From: Pseudomonadota bacterium
GTDB lineage: Bacteria > Pseudomonadota > Gammaproteobacteria > Steroidobacterales > Steroidobacteraceae
DNA length: 8,837 nucleotides
Assembly (NCBI GenBank): GCA_947454665.1
Contig: CANGMU010000084.1
Span: 1-8,837 of the forward strand
Reading direction: 5' to 3'
Positions 1-6,389 of this stretch are shown piece by piece. A program made the position numbers and the translations under genes. Each line of letters starts with the position of its first letter. Positions within the stretch are counted from its first letter, which is position 1. The notes under the pieces are model-generated. The model searched no databases and had not been told where the DNA came from. It worked only from the letters and a program-made list of their open reading frames with translations.

Positions 1-1551
1 CTTGCGGTGGCTCAGTGCCCACTGCACGTGCTTGAGGTACCAGCGCTTGGTCGGGCCGTCGTCATTGTGTTCCGGGTGTGCGCGCATGAACTTCGAAGCC
101 ATCATCGGCGTCAGCGTTCGGGCCACGAGCAGCGAGAACAGCACGGCCACCGTCGCCGTGAAACCGAAAGGCTTGAAGAACTGGCCCGGGATACCGTCCA
201 TGAACGCGGTCGGGATGAATACCGCGCACAGCGTCAGCGAAGTGGCCACGACAGCCAGGCCGATCTCGATGGCGGCGTCCGAGGCCGCCTGCATCGGCGT
301 CTTGCCCATGCGCAGGTGGCGGACGATGTTTTCCACCTCGACGATCGCGTCGTCGACGAGCATGCCGACCACGAGTGTCAGCGCGAGCATCGTCAGGAAG
401 TTGATCGAGAAGCCGAAGAGGTGCAGGGCCCAGAAGGTCGGGATGACCGCGAGCGGCAGCGCCGTGGCCGAGATGATCGTCGCGCGGATGTCGCGCAGGA
501 AGAACCAGACGACGATGATGGCGAGGATCGAGCCTTCGATCAGCATCGTCATCGAGCTGTGGAAGCTTTCGCGGACGCGCGTGTCGGCCACCGAGTTGAT
601 CTCGGTGATGTGGATGCCCGGGTACTGCGCCTGTAGTTTGTTGACCGCCGCGCGGGCGCCATCGGCCACCTTGACCGCGCCTTCGCCCCAGGCGCGCATG
701 ACCTGGAAGCCGATGACCGGCTTGCCGTCGAGCAGCGCGAGCTGCGTCGGGTCCGCCGCCTGGTCGCGCACGTCGGCGATCGAGTCCAGCCGCACCGAGC
801 GGCCGCCGCTCAGCGCGATGGGCAGTGCCGCCAGTTCCCGCGTGGAGCTGATGGTGCCCAGCGTGCGCACGCTCTGCGACTGCTGGCCGATGCGCGTTTC
901 GCCGCCCGGCAGTTCCGCCTGGGTGCGCGTGAGCTGGGTGGACACATCCGCCGCCGTGACGCCCAGCGATGACATGCGGTTCGCATCGAGGTCGACGCGG
1001 ACTTCGCGCGCCACGCCGCCGACACGCGTCACCTGGCCGACGCCGTCGACGCCGCTGATGCCGCGGATCACGTTCAGGTCTACGAACCAGGACAGTTCGG
1101 TATCAGTCAGGCTGTCCGATGCGACGGCGAAGGTGAGCACCGGGTCGCCGGCCGTGGTGGCGCGACCGATATAGGGCTCGTTGGCATCCAGTGGAAGGTC
1201 CGGGCGGATGCGCGAGACGGCGTCACGGACGTCATCCATCGCCTGCGACAGGTCGGTGCCGAACTTGAATTCGATGTTGGTCGTCGAGTTGCCCTTGTTC
1301 ACCGTCGACATGATGTGTTCGATGCCGACGATCGAGGCGACTGCGTCCTCGACCTTGCGCGTGACCTCCGTTTCCATCTGCGACGGCGGGACGCCCGGGT
1401 AGGACACCTGCACGAAGACGAAGGGGAACTGGATGTCCGGCTGGTTCTGGACGGCGAGCTTCGGGAAACTGATGAGACCCCCGACGACGAGGGTCACGAA
1501 CATCATCAGGACCGGAACCGGGTTCCGGATCGACCAGGTGACGAAATTCAT
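1..1551 (-). CDS. RND-family (HAE1/AcrB-like) efflux pump inner-membrane subunit, N-terminal half, cut by window edge
   Basis: This is the proton-driven inner-membrane pump of a tripartite RND exporter for drugs or other hydrophobic compounds. The 517 visible residues are about half of the usual ~1030-1050; the rest lies beyond the left edge. I read an N-terminal membrane helix (about residues 11-29), then a periplasmic porter region (about 35-330), then several membrane helices from about 335. In the helix corresponding to TM4, the motif GMLVDDAIVEVEN carries two adjacent aspartates (D400, D401). They match the proton-relay pair of AcrB (D407/D408) and argue for the HAE1 drug-type class rather than heavy-metal pumps. 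The ATG at 1551-1549 overlaps the adaptor stop in an ATGA, so translation is probably coupled to the adaptor gene. The substrate cannot be told from sequence. The family call is secure. Confidence 0.95.
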   Translation of the reverse strand, partial: MNFVTWSIRNPVPVLMMFVTLVVGGLISFPKLAVQNQPDIQFPFVFVQVSYPGVPPSQMETEVTRKVEDAVASIVGIEHIMSTVNKGNSTTNIEFKFGTDLSQAMDDVRDAVSRIRPDLPLDANEPYIGRATTAGDPVLTFAVASDSLTDTELSWFVDLNVIRGISGVDGVGQVTRVGGVAREVRVDLDANRMSSLGVTAADVSTQLTRTQAELPGGETRIGQQSQSVRTLGTISSTRELAALPIALSGGRSVRLDSIADVRDQAADPTQLALLDGKPVIGFQVMRAWGEGAVKVADGARAAVNKLQAQYPGIHITEINSVADTRVRESFHSSMTMLIEGSILAIIVVWFFLRDIRATIISATALPLAVIPTFWALHLFGFSINFLTMLALTLVVGMLVDDAIVEVENIVRHLRMGKTPMQAASDAAIEIGLAVVATSLTLCAVFIPTAFMDGIPGQFFKPFGFTATVAVLFSLLVARTLTPMMASKFMRAHPEHNDDGPTKRWYLKHVQWALSHRK

Positions 1552-2660
1552 TTCGCGACCTTCACCGTGTCACGGTCCTTGAGGAAGCCGGCGCCCTTCA
1601 CGGCGACGATTTCGCCCGACTGCACGCCGGACAGGATCTCCATCTCGCCGTCCTGCACGTTCGCGACCTTCACGAGGCGACGCTCGACGACGTTGTCCTG
1701 CTTCAGCACGAAGACATAGGCATAGCCGTCCTGCATCACGACGCCCTGCACCGGCACCAGGATGGCATCGCTCTGGCCGACGCCGATGCTGCCGCGCGCG
1801 AACATGCCGGGGCGCGCCGAATTCGCGGGCAGGTCGACATAGACCAGCGCCGTGCGGTTGTTCGTCGCCACGGTCGGCGCCACGATGCGGACCTTGCCTT
1901 GCACCTGCGTGCCGTCCGCGCCGGTGACCGTGACCGGCTGGCCGACCTTCACCAGGGACAGGCGGGCTTCCGGCACTTCAGCGCGCCACTCGACGCGACC
2001 CTGCCGCACCAGGCGCAGCAGTTCAGCGCCCATCTGGGCCATCTGGCCCACGCTCACGGTGCGGGTGCTGATCACGCCGTCGTCGGGCGCAGTGACCTGC
2101 GTGTATTTCAGGCGCAGTTCCGAGGTCGCGAGATCGGCGCGGGCAATTTCGATCTGCGAGCGTGCGCTGATCTGTTCGGCTTCCAGCTGGTCGACGTTCG
2201 CCTTCGACAGCGCGCCCGTGGCGGCAACGGCCTGGCCGCGACGCAGGGCCGCATCGGCATTGGCCGAGCGTGCTTCGGCGGTCTTGAGCGTGGCGCGGCG
2301 GGAGCGCACCTCGGCCTCCAGCAGGTCGGCCGAAAGTTGCACCAGCGTCTGGCCGCGCTTCACGTGGTCGCCCACGTCCACCAACACGGCGGCGACGCGA
2401 TACCCGCCGACTTCCGGACTGACGATCACTTCCTGCCAGGCCTGGACGGACCCGGTCGCATCGATCGTGCGAGTAATCGGGGCCGTGCGGATGGTGGCCG
2501 TGGTGATGGTCATGGCGGCCACAGGCGGGCCGCCGGCGGGTTTGTTCGGCGGACCACCGCGTCCCTTGCAACCGGCGAGGGCCAGGCTGGCAGCCAGCGC
2601 CACGAGCAGGGCGTGCTGAACTTTCCGGGGGCGGGACGGTCGCAGAGAGGTACGGGACAT
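1548..2660 (-). CDS. RND efflux periplasmic adaptor (membrane fusion protein), lipoprotein
   Basis: This 370-residue protein would link the RND pump to an outer-membrane channel. I chose the ATG at 2660 because it directly precedes a lipoprotein signal: basic n-region (SLRPSRPRK), hydrophobic stretch, and lipobox LAGC with the lipidated Cys at residue 31. A Gly/Pro-rich linker follows. The first half of the lipoyl/barrel-sandwich domain is near residues 75-110 (VSPEVGGYRVAAVLVDVGDHVKRGQ). An Ala/Glu/Arg-rich alpha-hairpin follows to about 175. The second lipoyl half contains TQVTAPDDGVIS, and beta-barrel and membrane-proximal domains run to the C-terminus. The residue after the Cys is Lys rather than the Asp used for inner-membrane retention in E. 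coli AcrA. The gene is first in an operon with the RND gene (ATGA overlap) and is divergent from marR. A longer start at 2726 is possible, but its codons run through the operators. Confidence 0.95.
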   Translation of the reverse strand: MSRTSLRPSRPRKVQHALLVALAASLALAGCKGRGGPPNKPAGGPPVAAMTITTATIRTAPITRTIDATGSVQAWQEVIVSPEVGGYRVAAVLVDVGDHVKRGQTLVQLSADLLEAEVRSRRATLKTAEARSANADAALRRGQAVAATGALSKANVDQLEAEQISARSQIEIARADLATSELRLKYTQVTAPDDGVISTRTVSVGQMAQMGAELLRLVRQGRVEWRAEVPEARLSLVKVGQPVTVTGADGTQVQGKVRIVAPTVATNNRTALVYVDLPANSARPGMFARGSIGVGQSDAILVPVQGVVMQDGYAYVFVLKQDNVVERRLVKVANVQDGEMEILSGVQSGEIVAVKGAGFLKDRDTVKVAK

Positions 2661-2673
2661 GGCGGCCTGGCGT

Positions 2674-2703
2674 TTGATTGGAGTATCAGGAGGCTGATAT
2701 ATT
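2674..2703 (+). promoter_or_regulatory. Candidate promoter for marR
   Basis: A -35-like TTGATT (2674-2679) and a -10-like TATATT (2698-2703, 5 of 6 to consensus) are separated by 18 bp. Transcription would start near 2710, about 40 nt before the marR ATG. Operator 1 fills the spacer and operator 2 overlaps the start. Prediction is by eye from consensus sigma-70 hexamers. Confidence 0.45.
2684..2699. promoter_or_regulatory. Inverted-repeat operator 1 (adaptor-proximal)
   Basis: A perfect 6-bp inverted repeat, TATCAG-GAGG-CTGATA, lies in the divergent marR/adaptor gap. Its size and symmetry fit a MarR dimer site, and it shares both arms exactly with operator 2. It falls between the -35 and -10 of the rightward promoter I propose and just downstream of the -10 of the leftward one. 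Binding by the adjacent MarR protein is inferred from position and symmetry only. Confidence 0.75.
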
Positions 2704-2726
2704 ATCAGGCACCTGATACTCTGCAA
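2699..2726 (-). promoter_or_regulatory. Candidate promoter for the adaptor-RND pump operon
   Basis: On the minus strand, TTGCAG (2726-2721) and TAATAT (2704-2699) are separated by 16 bp. The -35 is weak (three matches), while the AT-rich -10 stands out in this GC-rich DNA. Transcription would start near 2692, about 30 nt before the ATG at 2660. Operator 2 fills the spacer. The exact hexamers are uncertain, because a GATAAT one step away is an alternative -10. Confidence 0.4.
2703..2718. promoter_or_regulatory. Inverted-repeat operator 2 (marR-proximal)
   Basis: The second copy reads TATCAGG-CA-CCTGATA, giving 7-bp perfect arms. Its centre (2710.5) is 19 bp from that of operator 1 (2691.5), slightly under two helical turns, so two dimers could sit on nearly the same DNA face. 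It covers the likely rightward transcription start and the spacer of the leftward promoter. A dimer here would therefore block both directions, giving autoregulation plus pump control. Confidence 0.78.
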
Positions 2727-2751
2727 GTGACGTCTACGGCGCCACGACCCG

Positions 2752-3324
2752 ATGCACCACGCACCCGAAGAACAGATCGGCTACCTCCTCAAGCGTGTCA
2801 TGCACGTGTTTCGGCACGTGCTCGAGGAGCGCCTGCGCCGCAGTGCGGAGATCTCCTTCGGTCATCTCGTCACGCTCGACCAGATCAAGACCACGCCTGG
2901 CATCGCCGGCGCCGAGTTGGCGCGCCACCTGCTCGTCACCGCGCAGACCATGACCGACCTGCTCAAGCGCCTGGAGCGCGAGGGCAGCGTCGAACGCCGC
3001 ACGGATCCGCGGAACCGCCGACGGGACCACTGGTTCCTGCTGCCTGCCGGCGAAGCCCGTCTGGCCTCTGCGCGGCAGGCCGGTGGCCCGGTGATGACGC
3101 AGATGTTGTCGCTGATGTCTGGTGTCGAGGTCGAGGCCTTCAAGGGCTATCTCGAGCGCTGCGTCGCGGGCCTCGAGCAGGCCTCGCGCGACGATGCCGA
3201 GGTCCGTCGACCGCGCGCCCGCACGGTGGCCAAGACTGCCAAGTCTTCAAAGACCAGCGTGCGCACGCCGCGTGCCGCGCCGGTCCGCGCCAAGGCCGCG
3301 CGCAAGACATCCCGCGCCCGCTGA
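2752..3324 (+). CDS. MarR-family transcriptional regulator with basic C-terminal tail
   Basis: This 190-residue protein is probably a ligand-responsive dimeric repressor of the divergent efflux operon and of itself. An N-terminal dimerisation helix comes first (about 5-30). The winged helix-turn-helix follows (about 36-100): IAGAELARHLLVTAQTMTDLLKRLEREG gives the recognition region, and the wing with its D-x-R signature is TDPRNRRRDHWFLLPAGE. Further dimerisation helices run to about 148. Residues 151-190 are an extra tail, about 15 of 40 Lys/Arg with no acidic residue and otherwise mostly Ala, Thr, Ser, Pro and Val. It is not part of the usual ~140-150-residue MarR fold. The only in-frame upstream codons end at a TGA at 2728-2730, so ATG 2752 is the earliest start; no clear Shine-Dalgarno precedes it. 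The two operators lie 34-68 bp upstream. The inducer is unknown. Confidence 0.92.
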   Translation: MHHAPEEQIGYLLKRVMHVFRHVLEERLRRSAEISFGHLVTLDQIKTTPGIAGAELARHLLVTAQTMTDLLKRLEREGSVERRTDPRNRRRDHWFLLPAGEARLASARQAGGPVMTQMLSLMSGVEVEAFKGYLERCVAGLEQASRDDAEVRRPRARTVAKTAKSSKTSVRTPRAAPVRAKAARKTSRAR

Positions 3325-3341
3325 CCGGGCGGCTATCCTTC

Positions 3342-3359
3342 GGCGATGAATCCATCGCC
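3342..3359 (+). promoter_or_regulatory. Hairpin enclosing the MOSC gene start codon
   Basis: GGCGATG (3342-3348) and CATCGCC (3353-3359) are perfect reverse complements around a 4-nt AATC loop. The ATG of the MOSC gene forms the top of the 5' arm. In mRNA this 7-bp stem could hide the start codon until a ribosome translating marR, which stops 21 nt upstream, opens it. It may also be chance. No Shine-Dalgarno is obvious nearby, which fits dependence on coupling. Confidence 0.4.
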
Positions 3360-4152
3360 ACACATCGCTGCGCTCTACGTCCATCCGGTGAAGTCCTGTG
3401 CCGGTATTGCGCTGGCGCTTGCCGATGCCCTGCCGACCGGGCTCGCGCATGACCGGGAATGGATGGTCATCGATCCGGAAGGGCGTTTCGTCACGCAGCG
3501 CGAAGCGCCGCGCATGGCGCTCGTGCAGACCGCGCTGGATGACGGCGGTTTGAAGCTGGCTGTCGGTGGCGCGTCGCTGAAAGTACCTTTCGAACATGAC
3601 GGTGCCGTGCGGACCGTATCTGTCTGGCGATCGAAGGTGCCGGCCTTCGATGCCGGCGAGGAAGCCGCGACGTTCTTCAGCGATTTCCTGGGGCGCCCGC
3701 TCCGGCTGGTGCGTTTCGATGCACGGCATGCGCGCCTGTCGAACCGCGAATGGACCGCTGGCCTCAAGGCACCGAACCTGTTCTCCGATGGCTATCCCGT
3801 GCTTGTCGCGACGGAAGCCTCGCTCGCGGACCTGAACGCCCGCATTGGCGGCGCGCCGCTGCCCATGTCGCGTTTCCGACCTAACATCGTGTTGGGTGGC
3901 GTGGGCGCCTGGGCGGAAGACGGCATCCTTGATTTCAGAGCCGGCGAGGTGGAGCTGCGTATCGTGAAGCCCTGCACGCGCTGCGTGGTCACGACCACGG
4001 ACCAGGTCCGCGGCGAACCGGATGGCGTCGAGCCGATCCGTACGCTGATGACCTTCCGCAATGACCGCCGTGTCGGCGGCGTGACCTTCGGTCAGAACGC
4101 CATCATCAGGCGTCCCGGCCGACTTGCGGTCGGAAACGCCGTCAGCTTTTAG
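3346..4152 (+). CDS. MOSC-domain molybdenum cofactor protein (YcbX/mARC-like, without ferredoxin domain)
   Basis: This 268-residue cytoplasmic protein has the two-part architecture of YcbX and mARC: an N-terminal MOSC_N beta-barrel (IAALYVHPVKSCAGI at 7-21) and a C-terminal MOSC domain. Diagnostic motifs are YPVLVATEASLADLN, RFRPNIVL, KPCTRCVVTTTDQ (C210 and C213, one being the expected molybdenum-ligand cysteine of the family) and FGQNAI. Relatives reduce N-hydroxylated compounds such as N-hydroxylated base analogues. E. coli YcbX (about 369 residues) has an added C-terminal 2Fe-2S domain that is absent here, so a separate electron donor would be needed. The start at 3346 places the conserved motif at the N-terminus as usual. 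It lies 21 bp after marR, in the same frame, and may share its transcript. Its stop overlaps the convergent OPT stop. The family is secure; the substrate is unknown. Confidence 0.92.
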   Translation: MNPSPHIAALYVHPVKSCAGIALALADALPTGLAHDREWMVIDPEGRFVTQREAPRMALVQTALDDGGLKLAVGGASLKVPFEHDGAVRTVSVWRSKVPAFDAGEEAATFFSDFLGRPLRLVRFDARHARLSNREWTAGLKAPNLFSDGYPVLVATEASLADLNARIGGAPLPMSRFRPNIVLGGVGAWAEDGILDFRAGEVELRIVKPCTRCVVTTTDQVRGEPDGVEPIRTLMTFRNDRRVGGVTFGQNAIIRRPGRLAVGNAVSF

Positions 4153-6389
4153 CGCGCGCCACGCGCCACGCGCCACAGCAGCAGCGCGATCAGGGCGAAG
4201 GGCAGCAGGGCCAGCAGGTCCGAATGCGGCCCTTCGAAGAACGGATTGTTCGCCGTCGACCACTTCTGCAGTGCTGCGTCGAAATCACCGAGCACGCCGG
4301 CCAGGAAGGCGATGAGGATGCCTGCGATCGCGCCACCGGCGATGTAACCCGAAGCGAGCAGCACGCCCGGCCCGCGGTCGCTCCGTGCGGTGAAGTCTTC
4401 TTCGGTGAGCGCGGCGTTTTCCGGCATCCGACGCGTGCGACGGTCCACCAGCCAGCGGATCAAACCGCCGACGAACATCGGCGCGGTCGTTGCGATCGGC
4501 AGGTAGACACCGACCGCGAACGCGAGTGAAGGCACGCCCGCCAGCTCCATCACCAGCGCGATCATCGCGCCGAAGATCACCAATTCCCAGGGCAGTTCGC
4601 GATCGAGGATGCCCTTGATGATGTAGGACACAAGCGTTGCCTTGGGCGCATCGAACTTGCGCACCTCGCTGCCATCCGGACGTTGCGAGTGCGTGCCGTT
4701 GATGCCCGGGTCGACCAGCCACACGGCGTGACCCGTGTCGTCGACGAGGTACTTGCCGGCGGGGCCGCCTGCCACATCCGTCTTGTGCCAGATGCGATAG
4801 GACTTTGTGTCGCCCCCCGCCTGCGGGCCGGCCAGCGCTTCGCGCCTCGCGTCGAGCTGGGTCGTGTCCACCGTCAGTCCTGCGGGTGCGACCTGGGCCG
4901 CCGGTACGTAGACGGTAGCCGTCTCGTTGAGCTTGAGCAGGATCGGGCCCATGCAGAGCGCCGAGGCGAAGGCACCCAGCAGGATCGAGACCTGTTGTAC
5001 GCGCGGCGTCGCGCCGACGAGATAACCGGTCTTGAGGTCCTGCGAGATCGTGCCCGCGTTGGAGCAGGCGATGCAGACGATGCCGCCCACCGACAGGGCC
5101 GTGACATACCACGCGCCACCGGTCCAGCCGACAACGAGGAAGACCAGGCAGGTCAGCATCAGCGTGGCGATCGTCATGCCAGAGATCGGGTTCGAGGTGG
5201 AACCAATTTCGCCGGTCAGGCGCGAGGACACCGTCGAGAAGAGCGCGCCGAGCAGCACGATCAGCAGTGCGCCGAGCAGGTTCATGTGCAGCGAAGGCGA
5301 CAGCAGGATCACCGTCATGACGACGAGGATGCCGATGCCCACGACCTTGGGTGGCAGGTCCTGTGCCGTGCGCGATGCGCCGCCGCGGCCTGTGCGGGCC
5401 GCGCGCACGTCGGCGATGCTGCTGCGGATGCTGCCGGCGATCAGCGGCAAGGAGCGCAGCAGCGACACCACGCCACCGGCTGCGACCGCGCCAGCGCCGA
5501 TGTAGAGGATGTAGGCGCTGCGCACGTCGTTGGGCGACATCTGCGCGATCGGCTTGCTGCCCGGCGACAGCACGTCCGGCAGGTGGCTGCCGAAGAACAG
5601 GATCAGCGGGATCAGCAGCAGGTAGGTCAGAACGCCACCGGCCAGCATCATGCCGGAGATGCGCGGTCCGATGATGTAGCCCACGCCGAGCAGTTCCGGC
5701 GAGACCTCGGCCGCGATCGAGCCGCCTTTCAGCGGCGCTCCGAACACATGGCCCGAGACATCCTTCCAGCCCTTGAAGGCGACGTTCAGCGCCTTGTAGG
5801 TGAGGCCAATGGCAAAGCCCGTGAAGATGGTGCGGGCACTGACGCCGCCGCCAACCGTCGCATTGGCGGTAGGGTCCGCGGCCGCGCGGGATTCATCCGA
5901 TGCACCGGCCTTCAGCACTTCGGCGCAGGCCGTGCCTTCCGGATACTTCAGCACGCCATGCTGCTGCACGATGAGTGCACGGCGCAGTGGGATCATCATC
6001 AGGATGCCGAGCAATCCGCCCAGCGCGGCCACCAGCAGAACGCGCGTGAGCTCCAGGTCGAAGCCCAGGATCAGGATGGCCGGCATCGTCACGCCGACGC
6101 CGAAGGCGATCGATTCGCCGGCCGAGCCGGCCGTCTGCGCGATGTTGTTCTCGAGGATCGAGGCATCGCGCACGCCGAGTTTCGACAGCAGCTTGAACAG
6201 CGTGATGGAGATGACCGCGACGGGAATCGAGGCGCTGACCGTGAGACCGACTTTCAGCACGAGGTAAAGCGAGGAGGCGCCGAACACGATGCCGAGCACC
6301 GTGCCCAACAGTACGGCTCGCAGCGTGCCTTCCGGCAGTTTCGCAGCGTCGGGGATGTAGGGGCGGAAAGCGGGGCGCGAATCACTCAT
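4149..6389 (-). CDS. OPT-family oligopeptide (or metal-chelate) transporter
   Basis: This 746-residue polytopic inner-membrane protein belongs to the OPT superfamily, proton-coupled importers of peptides or metal-chelate compounds. Hydrophobic helices fill most of the length. Family signatures near the N-terminus are NNIAQTAGSAGESIAFGVGV (81-100) followed by TMPA, and LKYPEGTACAEVLKAG (147-162). A hydrophilic segment of about 90 residues (about 494-585), rich in charged residues and containing GKYLVDDTGHAVWLVDPGI, interrupts the helices before the last membrane block; it looks like a small soluble domain. The ATG at 6389-6387 overlaps the stop of the upstream hydrolase gene in an ATGA, so the two form an operon with coupled translation. 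The 3' end carries a 7-bp tandem repeat, and its TAA overlaps the TAG of the convergent MOSC gene. The substrate is not deducible; peptide uptake is the default guess. Confidence 0.93.
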   Translation of the reverse strand: MSDSRPAFRPYIPDAAKLPEGTLRAVLLGTVLGIVFGASSLYLVLKVGLTVSASIPVAVISITLFKLLSKLGVRDASILENNIAQTAGSAGESIAFGVGVTMPAILILGFDLELTRVLLVAALGGLLGILMMIPLRRALIVQQHGVLKYPEGTACAEVLKAGASDESRAAADPTANATVGGGVSARTIFTGFAIGLTYKALNVAFKGWKDVSGHVFGAPLKGGSIAAEVSPELLGVGYIIGPRISGMMLAGGVLTYLLLIPLILFFGSHLPDVLSPGSKPIAQMSPNDVRSAYILYIGAGAVAAGGVVSLLRSLPLIAGSIRSSIADVRAARTGRGGASRTAQDLPPKVVGIGILVVMTVILLSPSLHMNLLGALLIVLLGALFSTVSSRLTGEIGSTSNPISGMTIATLMLTCLVFLVVGWTGGAWYVTALSVGGIVCIACSNAGTISQDLKTGYLVGATPRVQQVSILLGAFASALCMGPILLKLNETATVYVPAAQVAPAGLTVDTTQLDARREALAGPQAGGDTKSYRIWHKTDVAGGPAGKYLVDDTGHAVWLVDPGINGTHSQRPDGSEVRKFDAPKATLVSYIIKGILDRELPWELVIFGAMIALVMELAGVPSLAFAVGVYLPIATTAPMFVGGLIRWLVDRRTRRMPENAALTEEDFTARSDRGPGVLLASGYIAGGAIAGILIAFLAGVLGDFDAALQKWSTANNPFFEGPHSDLLALLPFALIALLLWRVARGAR
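4155..4175. repeat. Three tandem copies of a 7-bp unit (CGCGCCA) at the 3' end of the OPT gene
   Basis: The unit CGCGCCA is repeated exactly three times, beginning just after the MOSC stop codon. On the minus strand it encodes the last residues of the OPT protein (WRVARGA). Because 7 is not a multiple of 3, each copy is read in a different frame. Copy-number change would therefore alter the C-terminus of the transporter. Confidence 0.85.

Noticed and set aside
2..1174. Plus-strand open frame of 390 codons opposite the RND gene
   Set aside because: Composition is Ser/Arg/Ala-rich without motifs. The minus-strand RND frame is continuous and carries the DD proton-relay motif.
2030..2049. Short direct and inverted repeat (ATCTGGGCC/ATCTGGCCC) inside the adaptor gene
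   Set aside because: It encodes the repeated residues QMAQMG of the adaptor and lies in the middle of the gene. Codon repetition explains it.
2661..2726. Longer adaptor start at ATG 2726, adding 22 residues
   Set aside because: The added codons run through both operators and the likely promoter, and they would push the lipoprotein signal inside the protein. ATG 2660 directly precedes the signal sequence.
1899..3452. Plus-strand open frame of 517 codons crossing the adaptor, operators and marR
   Set aside because: It spans the antisense of the adaptor and an alternative frame of marR, has no domain signature, and would read through the regulatory region.
3247..4263. Minus-strand open frame of 338 codons opposite the MOSC gene
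   Set aside because: Shadow frame with no recognisable domain. Of interest only as the extension that an extra 7-bp repeat unit would open.
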